A DNA stretch of 64,000 bases from CAXSBR01 sp964236495. Its GTDB lineage: Bacteria; Actinomycetota; Actinomycetes; Mycobacteriales; Jatrophihabitantaceae. Each line of letters begins with the position of its first letter. Position 1 is the first letter of the stretch. The stretch is from the NCBI GenBank assembly GCA_964236495.1, contig CAXSBR010000015.1:1-64000 (forward strand), given 5' to 3'. The notes beneath the pieces were generated by a model that was not told the DNA's origin, ran no database searches, and was given only the letters and a program-made list of their open reading frames with translations. Both the position numbers and the translations under genes were made by a program. Below are positions 25,655 through 33,578 of the stretch, one piece after another.

Positions 25655-27150
25655 GAGGCCACCTTCTCGAGGCCGGCCGGAACCAGCTCGGGCACGTCAG
25701 CTGAATCGATGCGGTGCAAGTTGGAGTGCTCGGTCTTCTCCCAGCTGCCGTCGCCGCGGGCCTGGCGCACGACCGCGCGGATGGCGGCGAAGGCCAGTAA
25801 CAGCTGGTAGGGCACCGACCCGACGATCAGGTAGACGTAGTCGCGCCACCGCCGTTTCAGGCCGTAGAGCCGGCAGAACTCGCCGTAACCGACGCACTCG
25901 ACCGCGACGGTGATCACCGTGGGCACCACCGGCAGCAGCGTGATCAACACCAGGCCGGTGGGCACGGTGGCGAAGAACATCAGGCCGATCGAGACCGGCA
26001 CCAGTAATCCGGTGGCTGCCTGCAGGAACGGCATGGACAACGTGTACCGGGCCAGCAGGCGTTGCCCGCGGGTGGGCAGCTTGCGCCACTCACCCTTGCC
26101 CAGCACCTGCAGGAAGCCTTGGTTCCAGCGCGTACGCTGCTTGACCAGCGACCGGATGGTGGCTGGCGTCTCCTCGCGGGTGACGATCTCGGGTTCGTAG
26201 GCCACCGCGATCACAGCGCCCCGGCTGGACAGTCGCACGCCGATCTCGCAGTCCTCGGCAAGGCACTCGTTGTCCCAGCCGCCGACCTCGCGCAGCAGGT
26301 CGGTGCGGGTGAAGACGGTGTTCCCGCCCAGCGGGATGAACTTGCGCTCGGCGTGGTAGTGCAGGCGGCTGCGGAACCAGAAGTAGTACTCGAGCACGTT
26401 GCGCAGGGCCCACCAGCTGGTGTGCGCGTTCATCAGCTGGACGCCGCTCTGCACCACGTCGGCGCCGGCTTCGGCGAAGCGGGCGTCGACGTAGCGCAGC
26501 AGCTGCGGATGCACGTCGTCCTCGGCGTCGAAGATCCCCACCACGTCGCCGGTGCAGTGCTCCAGCGCCGTGTTCAGCGCCTTGGGCTTGTTCTTGGGCA
26601 CGTTGTAGTCGATGACGACGCGAACGCGGCCGGGATTGCGGTCCGCGGCCGCGCGGGCGACGGCCTCGGTGCCCGGGTCGTCGTGGCCGATGATGGCGAT
26701 CACCTCGACGTCGGGGTGATCGATTGCGGCCAGGCTGTCCAGCGTGTCGCCCAGCACCTGCTCTTCGTGGCGTGCGGGAACGAGCAGTGAGAACCGCAGC
26801 GTCGGCGACCTGGTGAGCGCCCCGTAGCGGGTGCGTTGCAGGTGCTTGGGCGTGCGCCAGGCGTGCAGCATCCAAGACAGTGTTGTCACCGCCACCACGG
26901 TCAACACCAGGCTCACGGCCACCAGCGCCGTCCAACCGACCAGCGTCAAAACTGCCGGTCCGCTGGAGTGGGCAGCGGTAGGCGCCGGCAGCGGAGCCGG
27001 AACCAAGGTCGGTGGCAAGGCGGGCTGGCCCGGGGCCGGCGGTAACACCGGCGCGGCTAGAGCCGAGATACCCCCAGTCGCCCACAGCAGTAAAGCGGTT
27101 GCCGCTGCGGCATAGCCGCAGTAGTTCGATCGACGCACAAAGCTGAACAC
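25651..27150 (-). CDS. Cellulose-synthase-like processive GT2
   Basis: About 499 residues from GTG 27150, chosen because GGGGG lies 10 nt upstream (GTG 27189 is the longest frame). An N-terminal membrane helix, a Pro/Ala-rich outer segment and a second helix precede the catalytic domain: LLVPARHEEQVLGDTL, DAEDDVHPQL, CLAEDCEIGVRL and KQRTRWNQGFLQV. These are the D, DxD, ED and Q-x-x-R-W motifs of cellulose and hyaluronan synthases. Four to five helices follow. No PilZ domain is present, so any c-di-GMP control would need another protein. First gene of the exopolysaccharide operon that also carries the GH8 hydrolase. Confidence 0.86.
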   Translation of the reverse strand: MFSFVRRSNYCGYAAAATALLLWATGGISALAAPVLPPAPGQPALPPTLVPAPLPAPTAAHSSGPAVLTLVGWTALVAVSLVLTVVAVTTLSWMLHAWRTPKHLQRTRYGALTRSPTLRFSLLVPARHEEQVLGDTLDSLAAIDHPDVEVIAIIGHDDPGTEAVARAAADRNPGRVRVVIDYNVPKNKPKALNTALEHCTGDVVGIFDAEDDVHPQLLRYVDARFAEAGADVVQSGVQLMNAHTSWWALRNVLEYYFWFRSRLHYHAERKFIPLGGNTVFTRTDLLREVGGWDNECLAEDCEIGVRLSSRGAVIAVAYEPEIVTREETPATIRSLVKQRTRWNQGFLQVLGKGEWRKLPTRGQRLLARYTLSMPFLQAATGLLVPVSIGLMFFATVPTGLVLITLLPVVPTVITVAVECVGYGEFCRLYGLKRRWRDYVYLIVGSVPYQLLLAFAAIRAVVRQARGDGSWEKTEHSNLHRIDSADVPELVPAGLEKVAS

Positions 27151-27190
27151 AGACGTGAAACCCCCGTAATGCGATGTCGGGGGCAGCACC

Positions 27191-27234
27191 GAGCCGGCTA
27201 AGTTCCCCCGTGAAGCAGCCGGTTTAACCGGCTC
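27191..27234 (-). promoter_or_regulatory. Candidate structured leader of the exopolysaccharide operon
   Basis: On the minus strand, GAGCCGG pairs with CCGGCTC across a 30-nt loop that contains GTTAAAC and GGGGGAAC; a second possible stem pairs GGGGG with CCCCC just beyond. It ends about 40 nt before the chosen start codon. The loop sequences recall parts of the c-di-AMP (ydaO) riboswitch, but the full motif is not there, so I do not name it. Confidence 0.35.
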
Positions 27235-27488
27235 TCGTCAACAGATGTACGAACGAGCCACGGTTGACGGTTCAACTTCAAGCTGGAGTTTACGTAATGT
27301 TCTCTTTGCCCCATCGGGCCAGATTGCAACTTTGAGGCCTAGGTCACCTGGCAGATGCACGATCCGGGTCGAGGTCAATCGAGCCGGCTACCCGCAGCTT
27401 CGGCGCTTTGCCGCCGCATGGCTTGATGCCCGACAGGCGATCGAGGGCCCGGTCGGGTTGAGAGCGCCGTTGCCTGAGCGGCTGCGCG

Positions 27489-28017
27489 ATGGCCTTGGTC
27501 GCTGGCGGGTTCAGCGGGCTCGCTGGCAGTGGTGAGTCGCCGATACCGGACGCTGAGCCGCCACTGTGTCGGTGCGGCCAACTCGGCTGCGTCGAGGCCT
27601 ACGCCGGCGGCTGGGCGATTGTCCGCGACCTCCCAACCGACGGCGAGCAAGCACGCGACCTCAATGACGTCCGGCAGCTGCTGCGCCAAAGCAACCCACA
27701 CGCCGTACGCCGGATCCGCGAACGCAGGTCGAGTGCTCGATGGAGCGCTCGCGCACGCCGTCAGCCTGCTCAACCCCTCCGAAATCGTCGTAGCTGGGCA
27801 GCTCGCCGTCGCAGGCGAACACCTCGTCTCCGGCAACCGTGAACATGTCGCCGCCCGGGCGCTACCGCTTGCCACCCGAGACCTGAAGATCCGGCTTAGC
27901 ACCATGCCAAATCATGCCGGCGTCGCCGGCATGGCCGACGCCACAGCCACCTGGCTGCTGCAACCCGCGCAGCTGCCGGCCGTGCTCAAGCGCATAGGCA
28001 TCGGCGACAGCGAGTAG
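27489..28017 (+). pseudogene. ROK-family sugar kinase/regulator remnant with frameshift
   Basis: The ROK zinc motif CRCGQLGCVEAYAGG is read in one frame and the C-terminal ROK region (AGRVLDGALAHAVSLLNPSE, then IVVAGQLAVAGEHL) in the next. Deleting a single C at 27723 joins them as RIREAGRVLDGALAHAV. The ATP-binding N-terminal half (DxGGT region) is absent, so the gene is also 5'-truncated. ROK proteins phosphorylate sugars or act as sugar-responsive repressors. The remnant lies divergent from the exopolysaccharide operon. Confidence 0.75.
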
Positions 28018-28398
28018 GCGTCGACACTGCGCTTCCAATGCGCTGACCGGGCGATGCCGGTTAGGTCGGATTCGAGCGCCGGTGAACCTACGGGGCGCGA
28101 GCGCGCCCAGGGGGCGCGCATGCGGACATATCGGCGCGCTACGGTGATGAGTGTTGGGAATCAGCCAGCCCGGACCGACACCGCTCACGAACCCTGTTCA
28201 GAGCATCAGCTCGAAGCCGGGCAACGACAACGCACGCAATCGCGGCTGGTCACGCCGCAACGCCACCGTCCTGCGCATCGACGTGTACCGGACCCCTGCG
28301 TGTCGTTTCAGCGGTTCCTCCACCGATCGGTTCGGTCATCCACCACCTGTTGAGGTCGGTGCACACCCGGTTTGCTTACCCCCACTCACCGTGAGGTC
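28018..28398. other. Intergenic region, no recognised feature
   Basis: About 380 bp between the ROK remnant and the small acidic ORF. I see no coding frame with family character, no repeat copy and no clear promoter or terminator. Confidence 0.5.
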
Positions 28399-28545
28399 AT
28401 GGTCATGCCAGCAACCAGCGGCACTCCCCAGAACCCCGGCGATGACGGCGAGCGCGCCGACGTGGTAGCCGGTAACGGCGACACCGAACATCCGACCGGC
28501 GCCGCGCAGGCGTCGGCGAACACCGACAACGAACCGGCCGGCTGA
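28399..28545 (+). CDS. Small acidic disordered protein
   Basis: A 48-residue ORF (ATG 28399 preceded by GTGAGG; ATG 28405 is an alternative) rich in Asp, Glu, Gly, Ala and Asn: for example NPGDDGERADVVAGNGDTEH. It overlaps the start of the GAF-ANTAR remnant as TGATG, suggesting co-translation. It resembles in composition the 70-residue acidic ORF at 29472. No function is known; it may be an intrinsically disordered peptide. Confidence 0.45.
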   Translation: MVMPATSGTPQNPGDDGERADVVAGNGDTEHPTGAAQASANTDNEPAG

Positions 28546-29287
28546 TGACCACCGGATCGGCTGAACTGCAGACGACGGTCGACCAGGCGCCGGGTTTCGC
28601 TGACCTGGCCCGGCTGTTGCATTCCGCGCCTACTCCGCAGGCGACGCTGGAGCTGATCTGTCGGGCCGCGGTGTTCGTGCTGCCAGGTGCGGAGCATGCT
28701 TCGATCACGGTTGCCGTGGCGACCGGTTCGTTACCGCCGCCTGCAGCGATCCCACCACCGGAACCCTTGACCGGGCCCAGTTCGAGCTGATGCAGGGCCC
28801 GTGCCTGGACGCCATCATCGCCCTGGATGTGAGTGCTTTCGCCGGCGAGGGCCAAGCAGTGGGCGCTGTGTTCGCTGTGCACGCCGCAGTGGCAATGCAG
28901 GCAGCGCAGGACCGGTTTAAGGCGGCGAACCTGCAGGCCGCGTTGGACAACAGCCGCCAGATCGGCGCGGCCGTCGGCATCCTGATGGCCCGTGAGTGCA
29001 TCACGGCCGACGCCGATTTCGACCGGCTACGACGGGCCAGCCAGAACGGCGACCGCAAACTACGCGACGTCGCCGACGACGTCGTGTTCACCGGCCAAGC
29101 GCCACCACTGCCAGGCGGCGGCCAGGAAGCGAAGACCGATCCCCAGCCCATCACAGGTCGCCGGGCCGTTGCGCCACGGTCGACCGGACCGGCCGAAGCT
29201 GACAACCAATGGTCGGACTACTACCCGGGCGATGAACGCAATCGGCGTTCAAGCCCGCACCCGATCCCTCGATCTGCGCACCGCTAG
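28545..29287 (+). pseudogene. GAF-ANTAR gene with frameshift and internal GAF deletion
   Basis: The frame from ATG 28545 starts a GAF domain (LELICRAAVFVLPGAEHASI, then TVAVATGS). Near 28725 it slips; the other frame continues SDPTTGTLDRAQFELMQGPC and LDAIIALD. Then about 50 GAF residues are missing before VSAFAGEGQAVGAVFAVHAA. The ANTAR part (RQIGAAVGILMARECITADA, then FDRLRRASQNGDRKL) is preserved. A product from ATG 28790 would have ANTAR but no complete sensor. Third broken member of this family in the island. Confidence 0.75.
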
Positions 29288-29471
29288 AGCGCCAAGGCGG
29301 TGGGCAGTCAGCAGTGATGCCCCCTGCCCTCTTGCGGGCCTGTCCTGCATGCTGATCCCTGCGGGGTCCCGCGTGCCGAGGCGTCCGCGTTCGAGCGCAG
29401 TGCCGCCGTGTCCGGCTTGGGGCGGCGGGTTGATCCGTACCGCTATTGGTACGCCTCAGTCAGGAGCCATC

Positions 29472-29684
29472 ATGAGCACAGATTCCGGTCCACACCGCGC
29501 CAGCGGCGACGATTCGGTCACCGAGGGGGGCGGCTCTACTTTGGATGACGCCGCCGCGCAGGGCCCTCTTCCCGGCGTGGCTGCGGAGGACGCCGCAGAG
29601 CAGCGTGGCGAGGACCACTCCGGGGACAACGAACCGACGCGGTCCGGAGGATTGCTGAGCAATCTGCTCCCGCACGACGACTGA
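29472..29684 (+). CDS. Small acidic protein of unknown function
   Basis: A 70-residue ORF with a textbook start: CAGGAG 6 nt before ATG 29472. The product is acidic and probably disordered (EGGGSTLDDAAAQGPLPGVA, EDHSGDNEPTRSGG) with a short hydrophobic end, LLSNLLPHDD. Together with the 48-residue ORF at 28399 it brackets the broken GAF-ANTAR gene. No family is recognised; the ribosome-binding site is the main support. Confidence 0.55.
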   Translation: MSTDSGPHRASGDDSVTEGGGSTLDDAAAQGPLPGVAAEDAAEQRGEDHSGDNEPTRSGGLLSNLLPHDD

Positions 29685-29766
29685 TCCACCGCGAGCGCAG
29701 TCACCCCCGAGTTCCCCGGCTTGATTGCCCGCCGGGAGCGCAGACTCAAGACGCATCAGGGTCGAA

Positions 29767-30160
29767 CCGCCCAGAATCGCAGCGTGACCCGGGACACCCG
29801 AGAATCCCGGCTTCCCACGGGGGGAGGAAGCCGGGACTTGTCGATGGTAGTTGGGTGCGCGCTGCACGCCAGTGAATCGGGAGTTTCAGCCGAGGTGATG
29901 ATCTGCAATGTTCAGCTTAAACTGTGAACGCTTCGGTGGCACAGCGTTATGGGTGTGAATGTCGAGTGGGTTCGGCGTTTGATCTTCGGACCGGGGGAGG
30001 GTTAGCGTTTGTCCACGTCGGCAGGACCTATGAGTCGCTCGCCTTGCTACACGGGGGCGGCGTCCGGCCACGGGGTAGCAGGTACCGAGAGCTGAACCGG
30101 CAGGGGCAGCGCCTGGAAACCGCCGTGGCGCTGCCCCCACAACCTGCGGGCAGTCACGGC
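29767..30160 (-). repeat. Structured noncoding repeat R1, copy 2
   Basis: A full-length minus-strand copy. The 5' stem GGGGCAGCGCC/GGCGCTGCCCC lies at 30104-30138, then the GTACCTGCTACCCC core, GGCGAGCGACTCATAGG, GTTCACAGTTT and terminal hairpin TCCCGGCTTCC/GGAAGCCGGGA (29805-29836). Its 5' end adjoins the truncated end of the EAL-DICT gene at 30163. Confidence 0.82.
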
Positions 30161-30162
30161 GA

Positions 30163-31145
30163 TGCGCTGTCAAGCCCGCTTGTCGTGGACATGGCCCGGG
30201 GGGACCCTGGCGAGTTGCAGGTCGTGCTGGATCACTGAACGGGCGATCGCGACCCGTCCCGCGGAGCTGTTGGCGACGGTGTCGCGGCTGCGGGCCGCGG
30301 GTTGGCGGATCGCTTTGGACGACGTGGGAGCCGATGACATGTCGCTGGCGTTCATGCCGCTGCTGCGCCCCGACGTCGTCAAACTCGACCTGTTGCTGGT
30401 CCAGAAACGCCCCGGCCCGGCGGTGGCCGAGATCATGAACGCCGTCAACGCCTACGCCGAACGCACCGGCGCCGTGCTATTCGCAGAAGGCATCGAAGAC
30501 GACACCCACCTGAACATGGCGCGGGCGCTCGGGGCCCGACTGAGCCAAGGGTGGATGTTCGGCCGACCCCTGCCCGGCCAGGTGCCGACCCTGGCCGTGG
30601 GCCGTCTCGCAATCGCCCCCGCCCCGGCTGCGACCAGTAGCACGTCACCGTTCGCCTGCCTACCCGCGGACGTGGCGCTGCGGCAGTCGACGAAACCGTT
30701 GCTGATCGACCTGAGCAAGATCTTGGAACGCGAAGCGATGCGACTGGGCAGTACCTGCATGGTCATCGCTGCCTTCCAAGACGCCCGCCACTTCACCGCC
30801 GCGACCGCACACCGCTACCGGAAACTCGTCGAGCACGTCGGGTTCGTCGCCGCCTTCGGCAACGGACTGGGACCTCAACCGGTCCACGGACTGCGTGGCG
30901 CCGACCTGGCACCGGGCGACCCGGTCCGCGACGAGTGGGACGTCGTCGTTCTGGCCCCGCACTTCACCGCAGCCTTGCTCGCCCGCGATCTAGGCAACCA
31001 GGGCCCCGACCCGTCGAGGCGGTTCGAGTTCGCCTTGACCTACGAGCGGGCCGTCGTCGCCGCCGCAGCCCAATCCTCACCCGCGTCCGCCCAGCCGATC
31101 AGACACAGGCCTTCCACTGCACCAGGTCCACTGGTGGCAACGTAG
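30163..31145 (+). pseudogene. 5'-truncated, frameshifted EAL-DICT gene
   Basis: Sequence begins in the middle of an EAL domain (SSPLVVDMARGDPGELQVVL); at 30230 the frame changes where relatives read EITER, and it continues TERAIATRPAELLATVSRLR, IALDDVGADDMSLAF, PDVVKLD, LFAEGIEDD, QGWMFGRPLP. The EAL motif itself and ~100 N-terminal residues are missing. A DICT sensor domain follows (LIDLSKILEREAMRLGSTCM, then DEWDVVVLAPHFTAALLARD). EAL proteins degrade or bind c-di-GMP; without the N-terminal metal ligands this one cannot be an active phosphodiesterase. R1 copy 2 sits exactly at the truncation point. Confidence 0.75.
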
Positions 31146-31344
31146 AACCGGCATCAAGACGGCGGGGGACGCGTAGGGCGCCAAAACCCAACTTCGCCCA
31201 GTGATCAGGTACCCACGGTCTGGCTGGGGAGGCTAGCCAGCTTCGTGGCGCCGACCGCGCAAGCTCGCACGTCGCCACCTTCAGTCGACGCCTAACCGGC
31301 GGGCTCCCCTCGGCGCGGAGGCTGTGGACCGAAACCAGTCACCG

Positions 31345-31702
31345 ATTGGGGGGACAGCGTGCTCGGTCCCCCAACCAAGACACGCTGCCACCGTCCGCGG
31401 CGTCGCGTCTGCAGTACCTGCTACCCCCGCAGCTGGTACGTCCCCCTTGCGGGGGCGAGCGACTCGTAGCTGCCGAGAACGGTTCGACGGTAGCAGCCGC
31501 CGACGGCCAGAACGCGCCACGAATGCCGGAAACCGCCGGTAGGGCGCCCACCTTTATCCACAATTTGGTGCCCAAAACAGTGGAATACAAATGCTTGACA
31601 TCTCGGCGCGGACATTGGGTTGTCGGATGACCGCGCGACCAGCACCGATCCGCCATGATCATGTCGTTTCGGCTCCTCCTCCCGCGAGAAGCGGGAACTT
31701 CT
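31345..31702 (+). repeat. Structured noncoding repeat R1, copy 3
   Basis: A full-length plus-strand copy. The 5' stem is here AGCGTG/CACGCT (31356-31386), the same position as GCGCC/GGCGC in copies 1-2, so both arms changed together. The core GCAGTACCTGCTACCCCCG, GGGCGAGCGACTCGTAG, a CCACAATTT box and a terminal hairpin with GTTTCGGCT/AGCGGGAAC (31666-31698) follow. Confidence 0.8.
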
Positions 31703-32010
31703 CTGTTGCAGGCTCGTAGGTCCGCGAGTCGGTGTGTCCAGTGCGCGCAGCAGGTCGTCGGTTTGTGCGGGCAAAACCTGTAATCGACTCGGGTCGAACG
31801 CGCCGGGCAGTGCGTAGAGATGCAGCCATTACGGCTTCAGCGGGTCCAGCGCGCCATGCCTAGGCGGTAAGCCCCGCTGCGGCAGGCAGCTGGCAGCTGC
31901 GGCGTGCTCAAGTCCGTCATCGCCGAGCCGATCTCGTAAGTGTGGCGGAGGTCAGTCACGAACCTCTGACACGCGAGTCCCCCCACTCCGAGTCGAAACA
32001 CGGTGTATCC

Positions 32011-32322
32011 ATGAACGATCGCGCGAAACTCCCCGAGCTCGTGTCCGACAGCTGGGATTGGCAGGTCCAAGCTGCCTGCCGAGGTATGGACGCGGCGACG
32101 TTCTTCCACCCCGAAAACGAACGTGGACGCTCCCGCCGACGACGTGAGGAGCAGGCCAGGCAGATCTGCAGCAACTGCCCCGTACGCCGTGAATGCCTGG
32201 GCTGGGCGCTGTCGGTACGTGAGCCCTACGGCGTCTGGGGCGGCCTGTCGCCGACCGAACGCGACGAACTCCTGGTCACCGCCGGCAGCAACGTCATTCC
32301 CATCTCGGCGCCGCAGTACTGA
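32011..32322 (+). CDS. WhiB-family iron-sulfur regulator
   Basis: A 103-residue protein (ATG 32011; GTG 31942 in the same frame would add 23 residues; neither has a strong ribosome-binding site). The four cluster-binding Cys are in AACRGMD and CSNCPVRREC, followed by the G-[VI]-W-G turn (YGVWGGLSPTERDEL) and a short tail with little of the usual basic motif. WhiB proteins bind a [4Fe-4S] cluster and usually act with the primary sigma factor. A WhiB on an integrated island may respond to redox or nitric oxide; regulon unknown. Confidence 0.87.
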   Translation: MNDRAKLPELVSDSWDWQVQAACRGMDAATFFHPENERGRSRRRREEQARQICSNCPVRRECLGWALSVREPYGVWGGLSPTERDELLVTAGSNVIPISAPQY

Positions 32323-32567
32323 ACCGACGGCCCGGGTGCTGATCCCCGCAGTACCAGCCGACCCGCTAGTGTCCGCAAACAGTGTCGCACTCAACCGGCA
32401 TCGTGTGCTTGGCGTGCTTGCGAGCGCCTGCACAGCGCGTCAGCAAGAACGTGGCTGGTTCATCCGGTCGGAGCGTCTGGTTCGGCCCGCACCCGGCGGG
32501 GCCCGTCCCGGTGACTCGGGTCGGCGTGGCCGGCCTGCGCCCGGTAATGGACCCCTCGGATTGGAAA

Positions 32568-32625
32568 GTCCGGCTACCCACGGGGGGAGGTAGCCGGACA
32601 AGATGATCTTGACAGAACGGCAGTC
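32568..32625 (-). repeat. R1 short copy S3 (3' end only, reversed)
   Basis: Hairpin GTCCGGCTACC/GGTAGCCGGAC (32568-32599); compared with the other copies, TTCC/GGAA has become TACC/GGTA, a change on both arms. The minus-strand flank TGTCAAGATCATCTT matches the TGACATGATCAT box of the family. It lies downstream of the WhiB gene. Confidence 0.7.
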
Positions 32626-32650
32626 AAGACGGCAAGCAATTCCCTGCAAC

Positions 32651-33115
32651 GTGACCGACGTCGCTACAAGGTGACGCATGAAAAACGTAAGTCGACGACC
32701 GGTGCATCAGGTGTGCGACGCGAATCAGCCGGTGCAGGACGTTCCATTGAACGATCGATCAACCACTGGTCGCCAACAGCGCCCTGCGCCCGGGACATTC
32801 ACCCGCCCTTGTCGGGGAAGCGTTCGGCTAGCGGGCCGGCGGACACGGTTTTGCACCGCGCGTGAGCTGGTGTGCGGCGTGCACGCCAGGGTGGCCGTGC
32901 ACGCCGTTTCTCTCCACCGTGGTGCGCAGATCCGCTGGGGGTGGCGAGGATCGGACTGACGCCCGGTTCCCCCCGTATCGCCGCCCCTTGACAGGCCTGC
33001 CGGCTACACAGCTGTTACGTTTCCGCTGTGCGCTTGGCAGGGAACACTACCGGGAACGTTCCCGATGTCAACCCCGACTACGGTGCTCGCCCAACTCATC
33101 CCAGATCGCGACCCG
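32651..33115 (+). repeat. Noncoding repeat R2, copy b
   Basis: The longer copy of the element at 18143. The hairpin arms are CGGCGTGCACG and CGTGCACGCCG around 32877-32910; further shared blocks are GGTGGCGAGGATCGGACTGA, CCTGCCGGCTACACAG and GGGAACACTACCGGGAACG with palindrome GGGAACGTTCCC (33052-33063). It is flanked by R1 short copies S3 and S4. Confidence 0.75.
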
Positions 33116-33141
33116 GTGGTTCGCACAGCCTGTGTTTTTGT

Positions 33142-33229
33142 GGAATGACGCGGTTCTGGGCTACTTTTTCCGGCGCCGGTCTGAGATGATCTCTGTGTTC
33201 CGGCTCCCCCCCGTTGGGAGCCGGAACGC
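33142..33229 (+). repeat. R1 short copy S4 (3' end only)
   Basis: It contains GGGCTACTTTTTCCGGCGCC, CTGAGATGATCTC and hairpin GTTCCGGCTCCC/GGGAGCCGGAAC (33198-33228), ending CGCCAG as in S1 and S2. It lies upstream of the catalase gene. Confidence 0.68.
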
Positions 33230-33578
33230 CAGTTCCGCTGACCCAGTGTCGTAGGCCTTCGTGGCGGTTGCGGTCGACTGCGTGTGATCAGGGCGGATTT
33301 CCCACCGATGACGCGCTAAGTCTGGCGCAGATCGCGGCGCGGTCCATTCCGAGCCCGCTGGGCGCTGTGCGGCCAGCGTCATCGGATCCGTCGTCGGCGA
33401 ACGGTTCAGGCATCGTCACGCTTTTGTTTGGTGGTTCGGTGCGGTGACGGTCGGCTCTGTGCGTGCTGGTGTCTGCTGTGTTTGACTGGCGTTGAGCGGT
33501 TGGGCAGGAGCCGCCTTGGCGCTGCGTGTGCCTGGTGCGGGCGTGGCGGATGGTTTTCCTCTGTTGTGGAGTGTGGCG

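Noticed and set aside
27140..27300. ydaO (c-di-AMP) riboswitch
   Set aside because: Short similarities (GTTAAAC, GGGGGAAC) are present, but the GGGGTGAATC-type block and overall junction layout are not recognisable; kept only as an unnamed leader structure.
29924..30238. 104-residue plus-strand ORF across repeat copy 2
   Set aside because: Most of it is repeat sequence read in an arbitrary frame; only the last ~23 residues are real EAL remnant.
31421..31774. ORFs within repeat copy 3 as small proteins
   Set aside because: Frames are not shared with the other R1 copies, so the conserved signal is not at protein level.
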